Shown: piece by piece, positions 17,124 to 26,305 of the stretch
How the letters are laid out: every line of letters starts with the position of its first letter
How positions within the stretch are numbered: position 1 is the stretch's first letter
NCBI RefSeq assembly: GCF_900489465.1
Contig: NZ_UEFQ01000026.1
Coordinates: 124,001-188,000, forward strand
Direction: 5' to 3'
Origin: Aequorivita sp. CIP111184
GTDB lineage: Bacteria; Bacteroidota; Bacteroidia; Flavobacteriales; Flavobacteriaceae
Length of the DNA stretch: 64,000 nucleotides
Made by a program: the position numbers and the translations under genes
Notes under the pieces: model-generated
The model's database searches: none
What the model was told of the DNA's origin: nothing
What the model saw: only the letters and a program-made list of their open reading frames with translations

Positions 17124-17981
17124 TTAAGTTTGAATAAGCAATCTGCCTGCGGAAGCGCCAAGGGCTGCGGGAAATCCCAGAACTACCGTTTCAGCAACTA
17201 TTCCGTAAAGTGACAAACCGTCAAAACGTCCAAAAAACCAAAGCATAAATGCAGATGATGCAAGAGCCACGGCATACATTATAACCGTTCCAAAAACGAC
17301 TTGTTTAAAATTATGTGGTTGTAGTACCGCTTCTTTTGCACCTTTAAAGTTGATATAATACAAAACAGCACCTCCAATGCCTATAGAGAGAAGGGCAATG
17401 AGAAGAAGTTTAAATATTTCTGCTTCTAATGCTATAACCATAACTTCATCTGTGGGTGCCACGTTTGATGCTATAAGAATAGCGCCACAAAGCGCAATAT
17501 TTACCGAGCGTAATATATTTGGGTTTTTTGACCATTTGTTTTGTTCATCTTCATCTTTATCATTCTTTTCATCACCCTCGCTGCCTAGTTGCGATTTTCC
17601 GACAGAAATACCGATGGCTACTGTTACTGCTTCTACTATTATTTTTCCGCTTATTTCATTGAGCGACATATTTGGAGCCAAGCGGCCTGTAACCCAAAGA
17701 ATAAATACGGTGAGTAAAAGCGCCATTCCCATTTCTTCTATAGATTCCTCTAGACCTTCTAAAAAGGAATGTTCCCGACGAATACCCACATAATGGTTAT
17801 AAACCATTAGTAAAAACATCCCAACAATAAAATAGACGATTAATTGAAGCGAATTTGCAATAAAACCAGCCCACCACAGTTCCATGGTATAAAGCATGGG
17901 CAAACTGAATAGTAATCCACCTGTAATACCGCGGCCATAGTCTTTTAATGATTTATCAATTGATTTTACGGAAGTGGCCAT
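17124..17981 (-). CDS. TIGR02587-type integral membrane protein
   Basis: A 285-residue polytopic protein with about seven hydrophobic segments. Its N-terminal region contains DYGRGITGGLLFSLPMLYTMELWW, followed by a charged cytoplasmic loop rich in Asp, Glu and Lys (about residues 130-150), and it ends FPAALGASAGRLL. This resembles the TIGR02587 putative integral membrane family. It is the first gene of a two-gene unit with TIGR02588. Function unknown. The promoter is expected in the 150 bases before 18136. Confidence 0.8.
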   Translation of the reverse strand: MATSVKSIDKSLKDYGRGITGGLLFSLPMLYTMELWWAGFIANSLQLIVYFIVGMFLLMVYNHYVGIRREHSFLEGLEESIEEMGMALLLTVFILWVTGRLAPNMSLNEISGKIIVEAVTVAIGISVGKSQLGSEGDEKNDKDEDEQNKWSKNPNILRSVNIALCGAILIASNVAPTDEVMVIALEAEIFKLLLIALLSIGIGGAVLYYINFKGAKEAVLQPHNFKQVVFGTVIMYAVALASSAFMLWFFGRFDGLSLYGIVAETVVLGFPAALGASAGRLLIQT

Positions 17982-18135
17982 TTTATAAGAAATAACACTT
18001 AAAGATAATCCAAATATAATCTAGAGAAATCAATAGAGTTGTGATAAATTTGTTAAAAGCTTGCCGTGCAATTATATTTTTAGAATATTTTAAACGCTAG
18101 ATTTTTTATAAATTGCCGCTTCATAAATCCTTCAC

Positions 18136-18645
18136 ATGAAAAATCTTCTTATTTTATTTTTTATTCCCATAGTATTAAATTCCTGTAAAAATAATTCAGA
18201 CGCAAAACAGTCAAAAACTGAAATTGCTGAAGAGAAATCTGAAAAAATTGATCAACTCCAATGGCTTTTGGGAACTTGGACCAATGAAAAGGGAGAAGAG
18301 TTTTCACAAGAAAGTTGGTCAAGGGAAAATGCTAATACGTTTACAGCGTTTAGTTTCACTCAAATTGCAGACGAAACTGTGTTTGCTGAGACTATGGTAC
18401 TTGAAGAAAAAGCCGATACTTTATTATTAACTGTAGCAACTGCAAACCAAAACGAAGAAAAACCTGTTACTTTTAAAATGATTTCTTCTGATAACGGACA
18501 GTTTACTTTTGAGAATAAAAGCCACGATTTCCCAAAACGCATTACCTATTCCAATCCAGTTAAAGACTCTTTACACGCCTGGATTGAAGGAACGGTAAAT
18601 GGTGAAGCCAAGAAAGTTGATTTCTATTTTAAGAGAAAAAACTAA
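18136..18645 (+). CDS. DUF6265-type lipoprotein
   Basis: A 169-residue protein with a lipoprotein signal (LFFIPIVLNSC, Cys at about residue 17). The mature part has the pattern LQWLLGTWTNEKGEEFSQESWSRENANTFTAFSF, followed by beta strands and FENKSHDFPKRITYSNP, typical of a lipocalin-like family (DUF6265) in Bacteroidota. It should sit on the periplasmic face of a membrane. Only 7 bases separate its stop from that of the convergent SulP gene. Ligand unknown. Confidence 0.78.
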   Translation: MKNLLILFFIPIVLNSCKNNSDAKQSKTEIAEEKSEKIDQLQWLLGTWTNEKGEEFSQESWSRENANTFTAFSFTQIADETVFAETMVLEEKADTLLLTVATANQNEEKPVTFKMISSDNGQFTFENKSHDFPKRITYSNPVKDSLHAWIEGTVNGEAKKVDFYFKRKN

Positions 18646-18652
18646 AATCTAT

Positions 18653-20272
18653 TTAAGCTTCCGCATCCAAGGTATCGGTAACTACATAATATCGAGGATC
18701 TTCAATAGAGTCTTCAATAATAGTTTCAAACTCGGGATTCCTCTTTAAGAGAAGTGCTTTGCAATCGGGGCTGAGGTGGGTTAGTTTTACTTGCTTTCCG
18801 CTATCAATATATTTATTGGCGATATTTCGAACTGCTTCAACTCCAGAATGATCTGAAATTTTAGATTCTATAAAATCTATTTCAATTGAATTTGGATCAG
18901 TTGAAACATCAAATTTACTGTTGAAAGCCGTAGTGGAACCAAAAAATAAGGGTCCCCAAATTTCATAAACTTTTGTTCCGTCTTCTTTAATACGTTTTCG
19001 TGCGCGAATCATAGTGGCACTTTTCCACGCAAAAACGAGAGCACTCATAATAACCCCCACAAGAACCGCAATGGCCAAATCCTGCCAAACCGTTACTGCC
19101 GAAACCGTAATTAAAACTATAGCATCTGCAACTGGAATTTTATGAAGAATTCTAAAACTGCTCCACGCAAAAGTGCCGATTACTACCATAAACATTACGC
19201 CCACTAAAGCTGCAATAGGAATTTGCTCAATTAAAGGGGCTCCAAAGAGTACAAAGCATAAAAGTGCAATTGCTGCCGTAGCACCCGAAAGCCTGCCTCT
19301 TCCGCCAGAACTAACATTTATAATGGACTGTCCAATCATTGCGCAACCACCCATTCCACCAAAGAGGCCGTTTAATATATTGGCACCACCTTGGGCAACA
19401 CATTCACGGTTTCCACTACCACGGGTTTCGGTCATTTCGTCTATTAAATTTAAGGTCATTAGAGATTCAATCAACCCAACCGCAGCCAATAAAAATGCTG
19501 TGGAAATGATTAAATCCCAATGTCCGTTCAAAGTCTCTAAAAATCCAAAAATCTGGGTTTGGAACACAGGAAGTGAGCCCTTTAAACCACTTCCGCCACC
19601 CTCGCGAATAAATGAGCCAACGGTGCTAACATCAATACTTCCAAATATGGTGATACAGGCAACTACAACTATAGCGATTAGAGCTGCGGGAAGTTTTTTG
19701 GTAAGCTTTGGCAAGCCAAACATAATTGCCATCGTTAATCCTACTAATGCAAGCATTACCCAAAGATCGGGACCTGTGAGCCATTGTGGAACCGTGCCGC
19801 GACTTTCTTTAAAAAGGCCTAATTGGGAGAGGAAAATTACTATTGCCAAGCCATTTACAAACCCCATCATCACAGGATGTGGAATAAGCCGAACAAATTT
19901 TCCAAGTTTAAAAACTCCTGCCATAATTTGAATTGCGCCAACAAATAAAAGTGTTATAAAAAGCCATTGCAACCCGAGGTATTGAACAGGTTCCGTTAAA
20001 GTTAGACCAACTTCATTTCCTTTCTGAATTAAATGGACCATTACTACAGCCATTGCTCCTGTTGCTCCAGAAATCATTCCAGGGCGACCGCCAAAGAGTG
20101 CGGTTACAAGACCCATAATAAAAGCACCGTACAATCCCACCAAAGGGTCAATGCCAGCTACAAAGGAAAAGGCCACAGCTTCCGGTATTAAGGCTAAAGC
20201 TACGGTAAGTCCGGAAAGTATATCGTTTTTGGGGTTTTGGGTGAAGTTGAGAAGTGTCTTTGCTAGCATCAT
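18653..20272 (-). CDS. SulP family anion transporter with STAS domain
   Basis: A 539-residue protein starting at one of two adjacent ATGs. The first about 400 residues are the polytopic SulP core: DILSGLTVALALIPEAVAFSFVAGIDPLVGLYGAF is the classic signature, and GGMGGCAMIGQSIINVSSGGRGRLSG is another. The C-terminus (about 440-539) is a STAS domain with IEIDFIESKISDHSGVEAV, including the conserved Ser. Members import sulfate, bicarbonate or other anions across the inner membrane, usually with Na+ or H+. The substrate cannot be chosen. No carbonic anhydrase gene is adjacent. Confidence 0.93.
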   Translation of the reverse strand: MMLAKTLLNFTQNPKNDILSGLTVALALIPEAVAFSFVAGIDPLVGLYGAFIMGLVTALFGGRPGMISGATGAMAVVMVHLIQKGNEVGLTLTEPVQYLGLQWLFITLLFVGAIQIMAGVFKLGKFVRLIPHPVMMGFVNGLAIVIFLSQLGLFKESRGTVPQWLTGPDLWVMLALVGLTMAIMFGLPKLTKKLPAALIAIVVVACITIFGSIDVSTVGSFIREGGGSGLKGSLPVFQTQIFGFLETLNGHWDLIISTAFLLAAVGLIESLMTLNLIDEMTETRGSGNRECVAQGGANILNGLFGGMGGCAMIGQSIINVSSGGRGRLSGATAAIALLCFVLFGAPLIEQIPIAALVGVMFMVVIGTFAWSSFRILHKIPVADAIVLITVSAVTVWQDLAIAVLVGVIMSALVFAWKSATMIRARKRIKEDGTKVYEIWGPLFFGSTTAFNSKFDVSTDPNSIEIDFIESKISDHSGVEAVRNIANKYIDSGKQVKLTHLSPDCKALLLKRNPEFETIIEDSIEDPRYYVVTDTLDAEA

Positions 20273-20338
20273 ATTTGTTTAAAAAGGCGGCAAATATAAG
20301 GTTTTCGAAAATAACGATTCAATTATAAAACCTTAAAC

Positions 20339-22213
20339 TTACTTTTCTTTCTTTTCGGTTTTCACATTAAAACTTGGAGCTTCATAATCCTTTGGTAAAT
20401 AATCTGAGGGAACAGTCGTTGCATTTCCATCCCTTGCTGCACGGTAATGTGGTGATAATATTTCTATACCGCGCTCATTGCAAGCATCTTGTATATTTTG
20501 GTGTAAATCTGAATAAATTTTAGCTTGTTTATTCGCTTCACGAACATATGCATTAATCTGGTATGCCACATAAAAATCTTCCAGACTAGTTTGTAAAACG
20601 AAAGGTTGTGGTTCTTTTAAAATTAATTCTGTTCGAAGCGCAGCATCTATTAAAGTTTCGTACATATCTTTCCACGGCACATCATAACCAATGGTAACTG
20701 TTGTGTGAATGATCAATCCCTTGGCCGGCGCATCACTGCTGTAGTTAATTGTATGGCTGTTCATAACAGTAGAATTGGGAATGGAAATGATTTCGTTTTT
20801 AATGGTTCGCACACGGGTTACTAAGGATGACTTTTCAATCACATCACCCGTTACCTCACCAATTTTAACACGATCGCCAATAGTAAACAATCGCATATAG
20901 GTCAGTACCAGACCTGCAATAATATTAGAAAGCGACCCCGCTGAACCAAAGGTGAACAAAAACCCTAAAAACACGGAAACCCCTTTAAAAATAGGTGAAT
21001 CACTTCCTGGTAAATAGGGAAAAATCACTACGAACATAAAGGCTATAACCAATATCCGAATTATCTGATAAGTAGGTGCCGCCCAGTCTGGATAGAAACC
21101 ATTAAGAGTTAAATTCCCTCTCGCAACTTCATCCTTTAAAAAGCTAATTCCTTTCAAAATATATCTAAATACTATTACAATTACCACAATAGTAATTAGG
21201 TCTGGAAGATAATTCCAAAAAGATGTCAGCATATTTGTTAAGGGATCCAAAATATAGCCAAAAAGTGTGTCGGCAAATTGTTCCGTCCATGGAAATAGAC
21301 CGAATAGTATGGGTAGTGCAATATAAACAGCCAGTAATATTACAAACCACTTTAAAATTTTATTTAAAAAGAGAAATGCACTTACTTGACGTTTTGCATC
21401 AAAAAGGATGTAGTTTTTTATCTTGATCCCTTGAATTTTTTTATTTTCCTGAGACTGAATTTTTTGAGCGCTCCATTTGAAAAACTTTGAAATATAAAAA
21501 ATCAATAATATAATAATGATGAGTACTAATAACGCAAGCCCTATTTGTTTGGCAAGTGTAGAAAAACTGGTTGCGTTTTTATATTTTAGAACTGCTTCGG
21601 TTATTTTTTCTTTGTATGTTTCCGCAAGTTCCTTTTTGGATATATCGTTCCAAAGAGCATCGTTTTCGGTGACGCTCATAATTATCCTTTCCTCTAAAAC
21701 AATGTCAACAGAAGTTTCGGCATCTTCAATTTTTAATGAATTGGGGCCAAATTTAAAATTGTCGGAAAGTTTTTTGATTCTGCTGGAAATAATATCTGCC
21801 CGTTCTTTGGGAGAAAAGCTACCCAGTTTAGTGTAGAGAACAAATAAAGTGTCATTAAAAAAACCAGATACAGGAAAGCCTTTAGTTGTATTTTTTAAGG
21901 AATCTATTTTTGCTTTTTTATCAGCGAGGCGTTTAACTTCTTTTTCGTTTAGGGCAATCAGCTGCGCTTGTAATTCTTCTTTTTTAAGATTGTCGGTAGT
22001 TTTTAATGCGTCAAGTTGCGCTTCCAACTCGCTTTTTCTAACAGAATCAGCAACACGTTGACGTTCAATTTCCGAAAGGCGTGTGTTGTAGTTTTCCAAG
22101 AGTGCAATATTCACAGAATCCTTTTTTATAGAAATTGTGTCTTGTTGTGAAAAACAAAATGTTATCGAAAAAAAAATTATTAGAATTACTAAGCTCTTTT
22201 TTAACTGATCCAT
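20339..22213 (-). CDS. Mechanosensitive channel of the MscS family (large)
   Basis: I start at MDQLKKSLVILIIFFSITFCFSQ (22213), which gives a signal peptide. An upstream in-frame ATG would bury it. The about 624-residue protein has a periplasmic coiled-coil part with charged heptads (about residues 35-95), several transmembrane helices (about 235-430) and the MscS core, GSAGSLSNIIAGLVLTYMRLFTIGDRVKIGEVTGDVIEKSSLVTRVRTIKNEIISIPNSTVM. It opens under membrane tension to release solutes on osmotic downshock. A Lys-rich tail follows. Large multi-domain versions are common in Bacteroidota. Confidence 0.92.
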   Translation of the reverse strand: MDQLKKSLVILIIFFSITFCFSQQDTISIKKDSVNIALLENYNTRLSEIERQRVADSVRKSELEAQLDALKTTDNLKKEELQAQLIALNEKEVKRLADKKAKIDSLKNTTKGFPVSGFFNDTLFVLYTKLGSFSPKERADIISSRIKKLSDNFKFGPNSLKIEDAETSVDIVLEERIIMSVTENDALWNDISKKELAETYKEKITEAVLKYKNATSFSTLAKQIGLALLVLIIIILLIFYISKFFKWSAQKIQSQENKKIQGIKIKNYILFDAKRQVSAFLFLNKILKWFVILLAVYIALPILFGLFPWTEQFADTLFGYILDPLTNMLTSFWNYLPDLITIVVIVIVFRYILKGISFLKDEVARGNLTLNGFYPDWAAPTYQIIRILVIAFMFVVIFPYLPGSDSPIFKGVSVFLGFLFTFGSAGSLSNIIAGLVLTYMRLFTIGDRVKIGEVTGDVIEKSSLVTRVRTIKNEIISIPNSTVMNSHTINYSSDAPAKGLIIHTTVTIGYDVPWKDMYETLIDAALRTELILKEPQPFVLQTSLEDFYVAYQINAYVREANKQAKIYSDLHQNIQDACNERGIEILSPHYRAARDGNATTVPSDYLPKDYEAPSFNVKTEKKEK

Positions 22214-22256
22214 AGCATTAGATTTTGGGCTAAAGTAATCAAAAACAATATTATAA

Positions 22257-23849
22257 TTATTTGCTTTTAATTTCCTTAAAAATCTTCCAAGACCCAAATT
22301 TCAGAATGGCAGTAGCGCATAAAATGCCGGAAAGCATAGCGCCGGCAACACCTACTAGTGTGATATCTTGGCCTGTTATAAACAATCCTTTTATTTTTGT
22401 CTTTGGCCGTAAAAAAGAAAGCTTAAAACGTTCCGGTGAATGCGCCAATCCATAGATTTCGCCACTTTTATAATTAGTGAAGTTTTCTGTTGAAAGCGGG
22501 GTTGAAACTTCGGAGGCAACTATGTTTCCTTCAATTTGAGGGAAGAATTTATAGAGCACCTTTAACATTTCGACTTCAAAATTCTTTTTAATTTTAAGAT
22601 ATTCTTCACCGCGCTTCATCCAATCGCTGTCTTTATAATTTTCAAACCAATCCATATTTGCTATTGAAATAGCTTGAATAGTTGACGTATTTGGGTTGTT
22701 TTTTTCCCATTGCGGGTCTTTGGCAGATGGGAAGGAGATGTATGCAAAATTTTCAGGAGCATTTTGCAGTGTAGCTTCATCAAAAATTTTATCGATACCA
22801 TCGTGTTTATAATACCAAAGATTGTGTTTTGGAAGATTCAAGGCTTCGCTAGATTTGTTTAAACCTAGATATAGGCAAATATGAGCACTTGCTGGCTGCA
22901 CATTTTTTAAATTGAAGTTGCAAGTTTTGCGATCTGCTTCAGATAGTAAATGATTAAAGGTGTTATTGACTCCCACATTGCTTATTACACTTTTGCAGGG
23001 AATAAATTTTCCGTCAATTTCGATTCCCTTAACTTGTTTATTTTGGGTTATAATTTTATTCACATCGGCATTTATAAAAACTTTGCCTCCGTGCGCTGTA
23101 AAAACTTCCAATGTCTTTTTGCAAATTTGATCTGCGCCGCCAATAGGGTAGTAGCCACCTTCCAGAAAATGGCCAATTACCATTGCATGCGCTCCAAAAC
23201 TACTGTTTTTGGGTGAAAGCCCATAATTACCGCATTGTGCGCAGAGTACGGCTAGCAACCGTTCGTTTTTTGTGATTTCACTTAAAACCTCTCGCGTGGT
23301 TCTTTGCGAAAATTTTGAATATCTATTTTTAAAAATCCAACCAACTGATTTGCTAAACCAAGGCTCAAATACTTTTTCAAAAAAGAAAGCACTACCGCGT
23401 TTATTGGCTGTCTCTATCAATTTTACATAGGCATTAATCGCCACTTCTTCCTCGGGAAAATAATTGAGTAGTTGTTTTCTGAAGTCTTCCTTTCCAGCTT
23501 TGAATTTATATTCAGTGCCTTCAATATTTGCTACATCATAAATTTCACCCATAGATTCCCAAGCTAGGTTTCCATCGGTCAAAAAATCAAAAAAATCGCG
23601 AAGGGAAGAATCTTCCGCCATATTGCCAACATAATGAACCCCAACATCCCATTGAAACCCGTCCTTTCTCTTAAAACTATGAGTAAAACCGCCTGGAACG
23701 TAATGTCTTTCAAAAATTGCAACTTTTTTTCCAGCCTTGGCAAGCCAAGTGGCAACAGTTAATCCGCCCATGCCACTGCCAATCACAATATGATCAAATC
23801 CTGAAAAATCTAGATTGGGTTTGTAGGGTTGGTATAATTTATTTTCCAT
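22257..23849 (-). CDS. RetSat/CrtI-type FAD-dependent oxidoreductase
   Basis: A 530-residue flavoprotein. The N-terminal dinucleotide-binding motif is HIVIGSGMGGLTVATWLAKAGKKVAIFERHYVPGG. The GFQWDVGVHYVG segment and the C-terminal LFITGQDITLVGVAGAMLSGILCATAIL match the retinol saturase, carotenoid isomerase and CrtI superfamily. By family it would act on a polyene or other hydrophobic chain. It is 30 kb from the carotenoid cluster and has no shared operator, so a role in carotenoid modification is only possible. It lies 44 bases upstream of the MscS gene on the same strand. Confidence 0.87.
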   Translation of the reverse strand: MENKLYQPYKPNLDFSGFDHIVIGSGMGGLTVATWLAKAGKKVAIFERHYVPGGFTHSFKRKDGFQWDVGVHYVGNMAEDSSLRDFFDFLTDGNLAWESMGEIYDVANIEGTEYKFKAGKEDFRKQLLNYFPEEEVAINAYVKLIETANKRGSAFFFEKVFEPWFSKSVGWIFKNRYSKFSQRTTREVLSEITKNERLLAVLCAQCGNYGLSPKNSSFGAHAMVIGHFLEGGYYPIGGADQICKKTLEVFTAHGGKVFINADVNKIITQNKQVKGIEIDGKFIPCKSVISNVGVNNTFNHLLSEADRKTCNFNLKNVQPASAHICLYLGLNKSSEALNLPKHNLWYYKHDGIDKIFDEATLQNAPENFAYISFPSAKDPQWEKNNPNTSTIQAISIANMDWFENYKDSDWMKRGEEYLKIKKNFEVEMLKVLYKFFPQIEGNIVASEVSTPLSTENFTNYKSGEIYGLAHSPERFKLSFLRPKTKIKGLFITGQDITLVGVAGAMLSGILCATAILKFGSWKIFKEIKSK

Positions 23850-23918
23850 GGAAAAAATTTGTTGTGTTGGATTTTAGAAACGAAAAATAAGCAAAGTATT
23901 TGAGCTTAAAAATAAAAA

Positions 23919-23947
23919 AACCGGCAACAGTTTTAGCTGTGCCGGTT
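23919..23947 (-). terminator. Rho-independent terminator after the DUF3276 gene
   Basis: An AACCGGCA/TGCCGGTT stem (plus CAG/CTG above a one-base bulge) is followed on the minus strand by a long T run. Confidence 0.85.
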
Positions 23948-23966
23948 GTTTATTTTGAATTAAAAC

Positions 23967-24362
23967 TTATATATCGTCAAATTCTATATTGGTAAAATTA
24001 CTTGTGTCTGTTTCGCTATCTTCTGAAGTAGTTTCGGCAGCCATTGGCATATCGTCCGTTTCCTTTTTGTAATCTTTTTGATGGCGTTCGCTAATTACTT
24101 CTTCGCCTTTTTCATCAATTACATAGTTTATCATTTCATCCAAAGTATCTTTAAACTCACTGAAATCTTCTTTATAAAGATAAATTTTGTGTTTTTTGTA
24201 ATGGTAGGAACCATCATCATTTGTAAATTTTTTGCTCTCAGTAATGGTAAGGTAAAAATCCCCTGCCTTTGTGGACCTTACATCAAAAAAGTAGGTGCGT
24301 CTTCCGGCGCGCATAACTTTTGAAAAAATCTCTTCTTGCTCCATCGTATAGTGGTCACTCAT
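23967..24362 (-). CDS. DUF3276 (PUR-alpha-like) nucleic-acid-binding protein
   Basis: A 131-residue protein. The N-terminal FSKVMRAGRRTYFFDVRSTKAGDFYLTITESKKF, followed by KHKIYLYKEDFSEFKDTLDEMINYV, is the single PUR repeat typical of DUF3276 proteins of Bacteroidota and spirochaetes, which bind single-stranded DNA or RNA in vitro. The C-terminal 40 residues are acidic and disordered, a feature shared with bacterial single-stranded-DNA-binding proteins. It is a monocistronic gene with a strong terminator. Its role in the cell is not established. Confidence 0.9.
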   Translation of the reverse strand: MSDHYTMEQEEIFSKVMRAGRRTYFFDVRSTKAGDFYLTITESKKFTNDDGSYHYKKHKIYLYKEDFSEFKDTLDEMINYVIDEKGEEVISERHQKDYKKETDDMPMAAETTSEDSETDTSNFTNIEFDDI

Positions 24363-24428
24363 AATTTCTGTTTTTTAGCTTACGTTTTGCCAAAAATCCA
24401 AAAAAAAACCAAACCAGCCAAAGTAAAT

Positions 24429-26186
24429 TTACATTTCTTTTTCCAAAAGCTGTTTTGCGTAGAGTTCCTTGTAATAGCCTTCGGTATTTACCAATTCATT
24501 ATGCGTTCCGCGTTGTATGATTTTTCCTTCTTCAAGCACAATTATCTTAGTTGCATTCTTAACAGAAGAGATTCGGTGGCTCACAATAATAGTGGTTTTT
24601 TCTTTCGAAATTTTATGTAGATTTTGAAGTATTTCTTCCTCGGTTTCAGTGTCTACGGCTGAAAGGCAGTCGTCAAATAACAAAATCTGAGGATCTTTTA
24701 TAATTGCACGCGCAATAGAAACTCGTTGTTTTTGCCCGCCGCTTAAAGTGATTCCGCGTTCGCCCAAAATAGTGTCATAGCCTTTAGTAAAACCTATAAT
24801 GTTTTTGTGAACTGCAGCAAGTTTGGCAGCTGCTATCACTTCTTCTTCAGAAGCTTTTTCTTTTCCGAAACGAATATTGTTTCTGAGGGTATCGCTAAAA
24901 AGAAATGAATCTTGAGGAACATACCCGATACTGTCACGCAAATCTTCAAGATTTAGGTTTCGTATTTTAGTATCATCAATTTTGAGCATACCTTCGTCAA
25001 CATCGTATAGTCTTCCTATTAACTCCAAGATGGTAGATTTTCCTGAACCTGTGTTTCCAACAATAGCTAAAGTTTCGCCGGGTTTTACGGTGAAGGAAAT
25101 ATTTTTAAGCGCCGTTATTCCCGTATCTGGATAGGTAAAAGTGAGATCGTTGAATTCAATATTTCCATCCACCGGCGTACTTTCATCCACTAAATTTTGA
25201 ATGGAAGGCTCGGTTTTTAAAAATTCGTTTATTCTTTTTTGTGAAGCTTCAGCTTGTTGCACCATGGAGGTTACCCAACCTACAACAGCAACGGGCCAGG
25301 TTAGCATGTTTACATAAATCAAAAATTCTACAATAGTTCCAAATTCTGCAATCTCTCCACTTATATAACGCGTACCTCCAATGTAAATAACTAAAATGTT
25401 ACTAACGCCTATTAAAAGCATCATCAGGGGAAAAAATAGGGCTTGAACTTTCGCCAAATCTATATTTTTCACTTTACTGCCTTCAGCAAGTTCTTCAAAA
25501 TTTGCGTTGGTTCGTGGCTCTATTCCGTAAGCTTTTATCACTGCGATTCCACTAAAACTTTCCTGTGTAAAGGTGGTAAGTTTAGAAAGGTATTGCTGTA
25601 CGATAGTAGTTCGGTGGTTAATGAGTACGCTTAATTTATAAATTGCGATGGAAAGAATGGGCAAAGGAGCAATTGCATATAGAGTTAAAGTTGGTGCTTT
25701 GTAAAACATATAACTTACTACCACGATAAAAAGTGTAACTGTAGTTATGCTATACATCAACGCAGGACCAACATACATGCGTACTTTAGATACGTCTTCA
25801 CTAATACGATTCATTAAATCGCCTGTGCGGTTTTGTTTGTAGAACCCCAAAGAGAGTTTTTCGTAATGTTGAAAAATTTCGTTTTTAAGGTCGTATTCCA
25901 CATAACGGGAAACCACGATAAATGTCTGCCGCATCATAAATGTGAACAAACCCGAAAGCAGCGCCGCGCCCAGTAACATTAAAATATTGATAAGCAGTTC
26001 ATGCTGAACAATTGAAATATCGGTTATTTGCCCATTTAAATATTGCTTTACGGCAGTTACCGAATCTCCCACTTTCATAGGTACTACCAGCTTAAAAGCC
26101 GTTGCAATGATGGTTATGAAAACGCCCAATAATAGTCGTCCTCTATATTTTATGAAATATTTATTTAGGTATTTTAATTCTTTCAT
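24429..26186 (-). CDS. ABC exporter, fused permease-ATPase (MsbA-like)
   Basis: A 585-residue half-transporter. Six transmembrane helices occupy about residues 15-320 (including a FFKYRGRLLLGVFITI-like start and DLMNRISEDVSKVRMYVGP coupling helices). The ATPase domain has Walker A GNTGSGKST, signature LSGGQKQR, Walker B ILLFDDCLSAVDT and the switch His in VSHRISS. It would work as a homodimer, or with a similar partner, to export a lipid or drug-like molecule. In many Flavobacteriaceae this gene is next to leucine dehydrogenase and nusB, as here, but divergently transcribed. Confidence 0.93.
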   Translation of the reverse strand: MKELKYLNKYFIKYRGRLLLGVFITIIATAFKLVVPMKVGDSVTAVKQYLNGQITDISIVQHELLINILMLLGAALLSGLFTFMMRQTFIVVSRYVEYDLKNEIFQHYEKLSLGFYKQNRTGDLMNRISEDVSKVRMYVGPALMYSITTVTLFIVVVSYMFYKAPTLTLYAIAPLPILSIAIYKLSVLINHRTTIVQQYLSKLTTFTQESFSGIAVIKAYGIEPRTNANFEELAEGSKVKNIDLAKVQALFFPLMMLLIGVSNILVIYIGGTRYISGEIAEFGTIVEFLIYVNMLTWPVAVVGWVTSMVQQAEASQKRINEFLKTEPSIQNLVDESTPVDGNIEFNDLTFTYPDTGITALKNISFTVKPGETLAIVGNTGSGKSTILELIGRLYDVDEGMLKIDDTKIRNLNLEDLRDSIGYVPQDSFLFSDTLRNNIRFGKEKASEEEVIAAAKLAAVHKNIIGFTKGYDTILGERGITLSGGQKQRVSIARAIIKDPQILLFDDCLSAVDTETEEEILQNLHKISKEKTTIIVSHRISSVKNATKIIVLEEGKIIQRGTHNELVNTEGYYKELYAKQLLEKEM

Positions 26187-26233
26187 TCCGAAAAAAACAT
26201 TATTTTTAAAATTCTTAAATTAACAGCTGATAT

Positions 26234-26265
26234 TTTGTGAAATTGACAACAAAAAGTTATTTTTG
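26234..26265 (+). promoter_or_regulatory. Promoter of leucine dehydrogenase (-33 TTTG, -7 TATTTTTG)
   Basis: TTTG (26234-26237) is followed by exactly 20 bases and then TATTTTTG (26258-26265), a full match to the Bacteroidota TTG-N20-TAnnTTTG promoter. The ATG is 40 bases downstream. Confidence 0.75.
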
Positions 26266-26305
26266 CACCGCCTTTTTAAAGGATGAACAAAATAATTAAA
26301 AAGCT

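Noticed and set aside
17377-17793. Plus-strand frame of 138 codons
   Set aside because: Antisense to the TIGR02587 membrane gene, with Ser-rich shadow composition and no family resemblance.
19173-19931. Open frame of 252 codons on the plus strand
   Set aside because: It lies entirely antisense to the SulP gene, has no recognisable start context, and reads as a low-complexity Pro/Ile/Thr-rich shadow of membrane helices.
22257-23849. Extra carotenoid-cluster gene (CrtD or CrtISO)
   Set aside because: The fold fits, but the gene is 30 kb from the cluster and lacks the shared operator, so the specific pathway role is not claimed.
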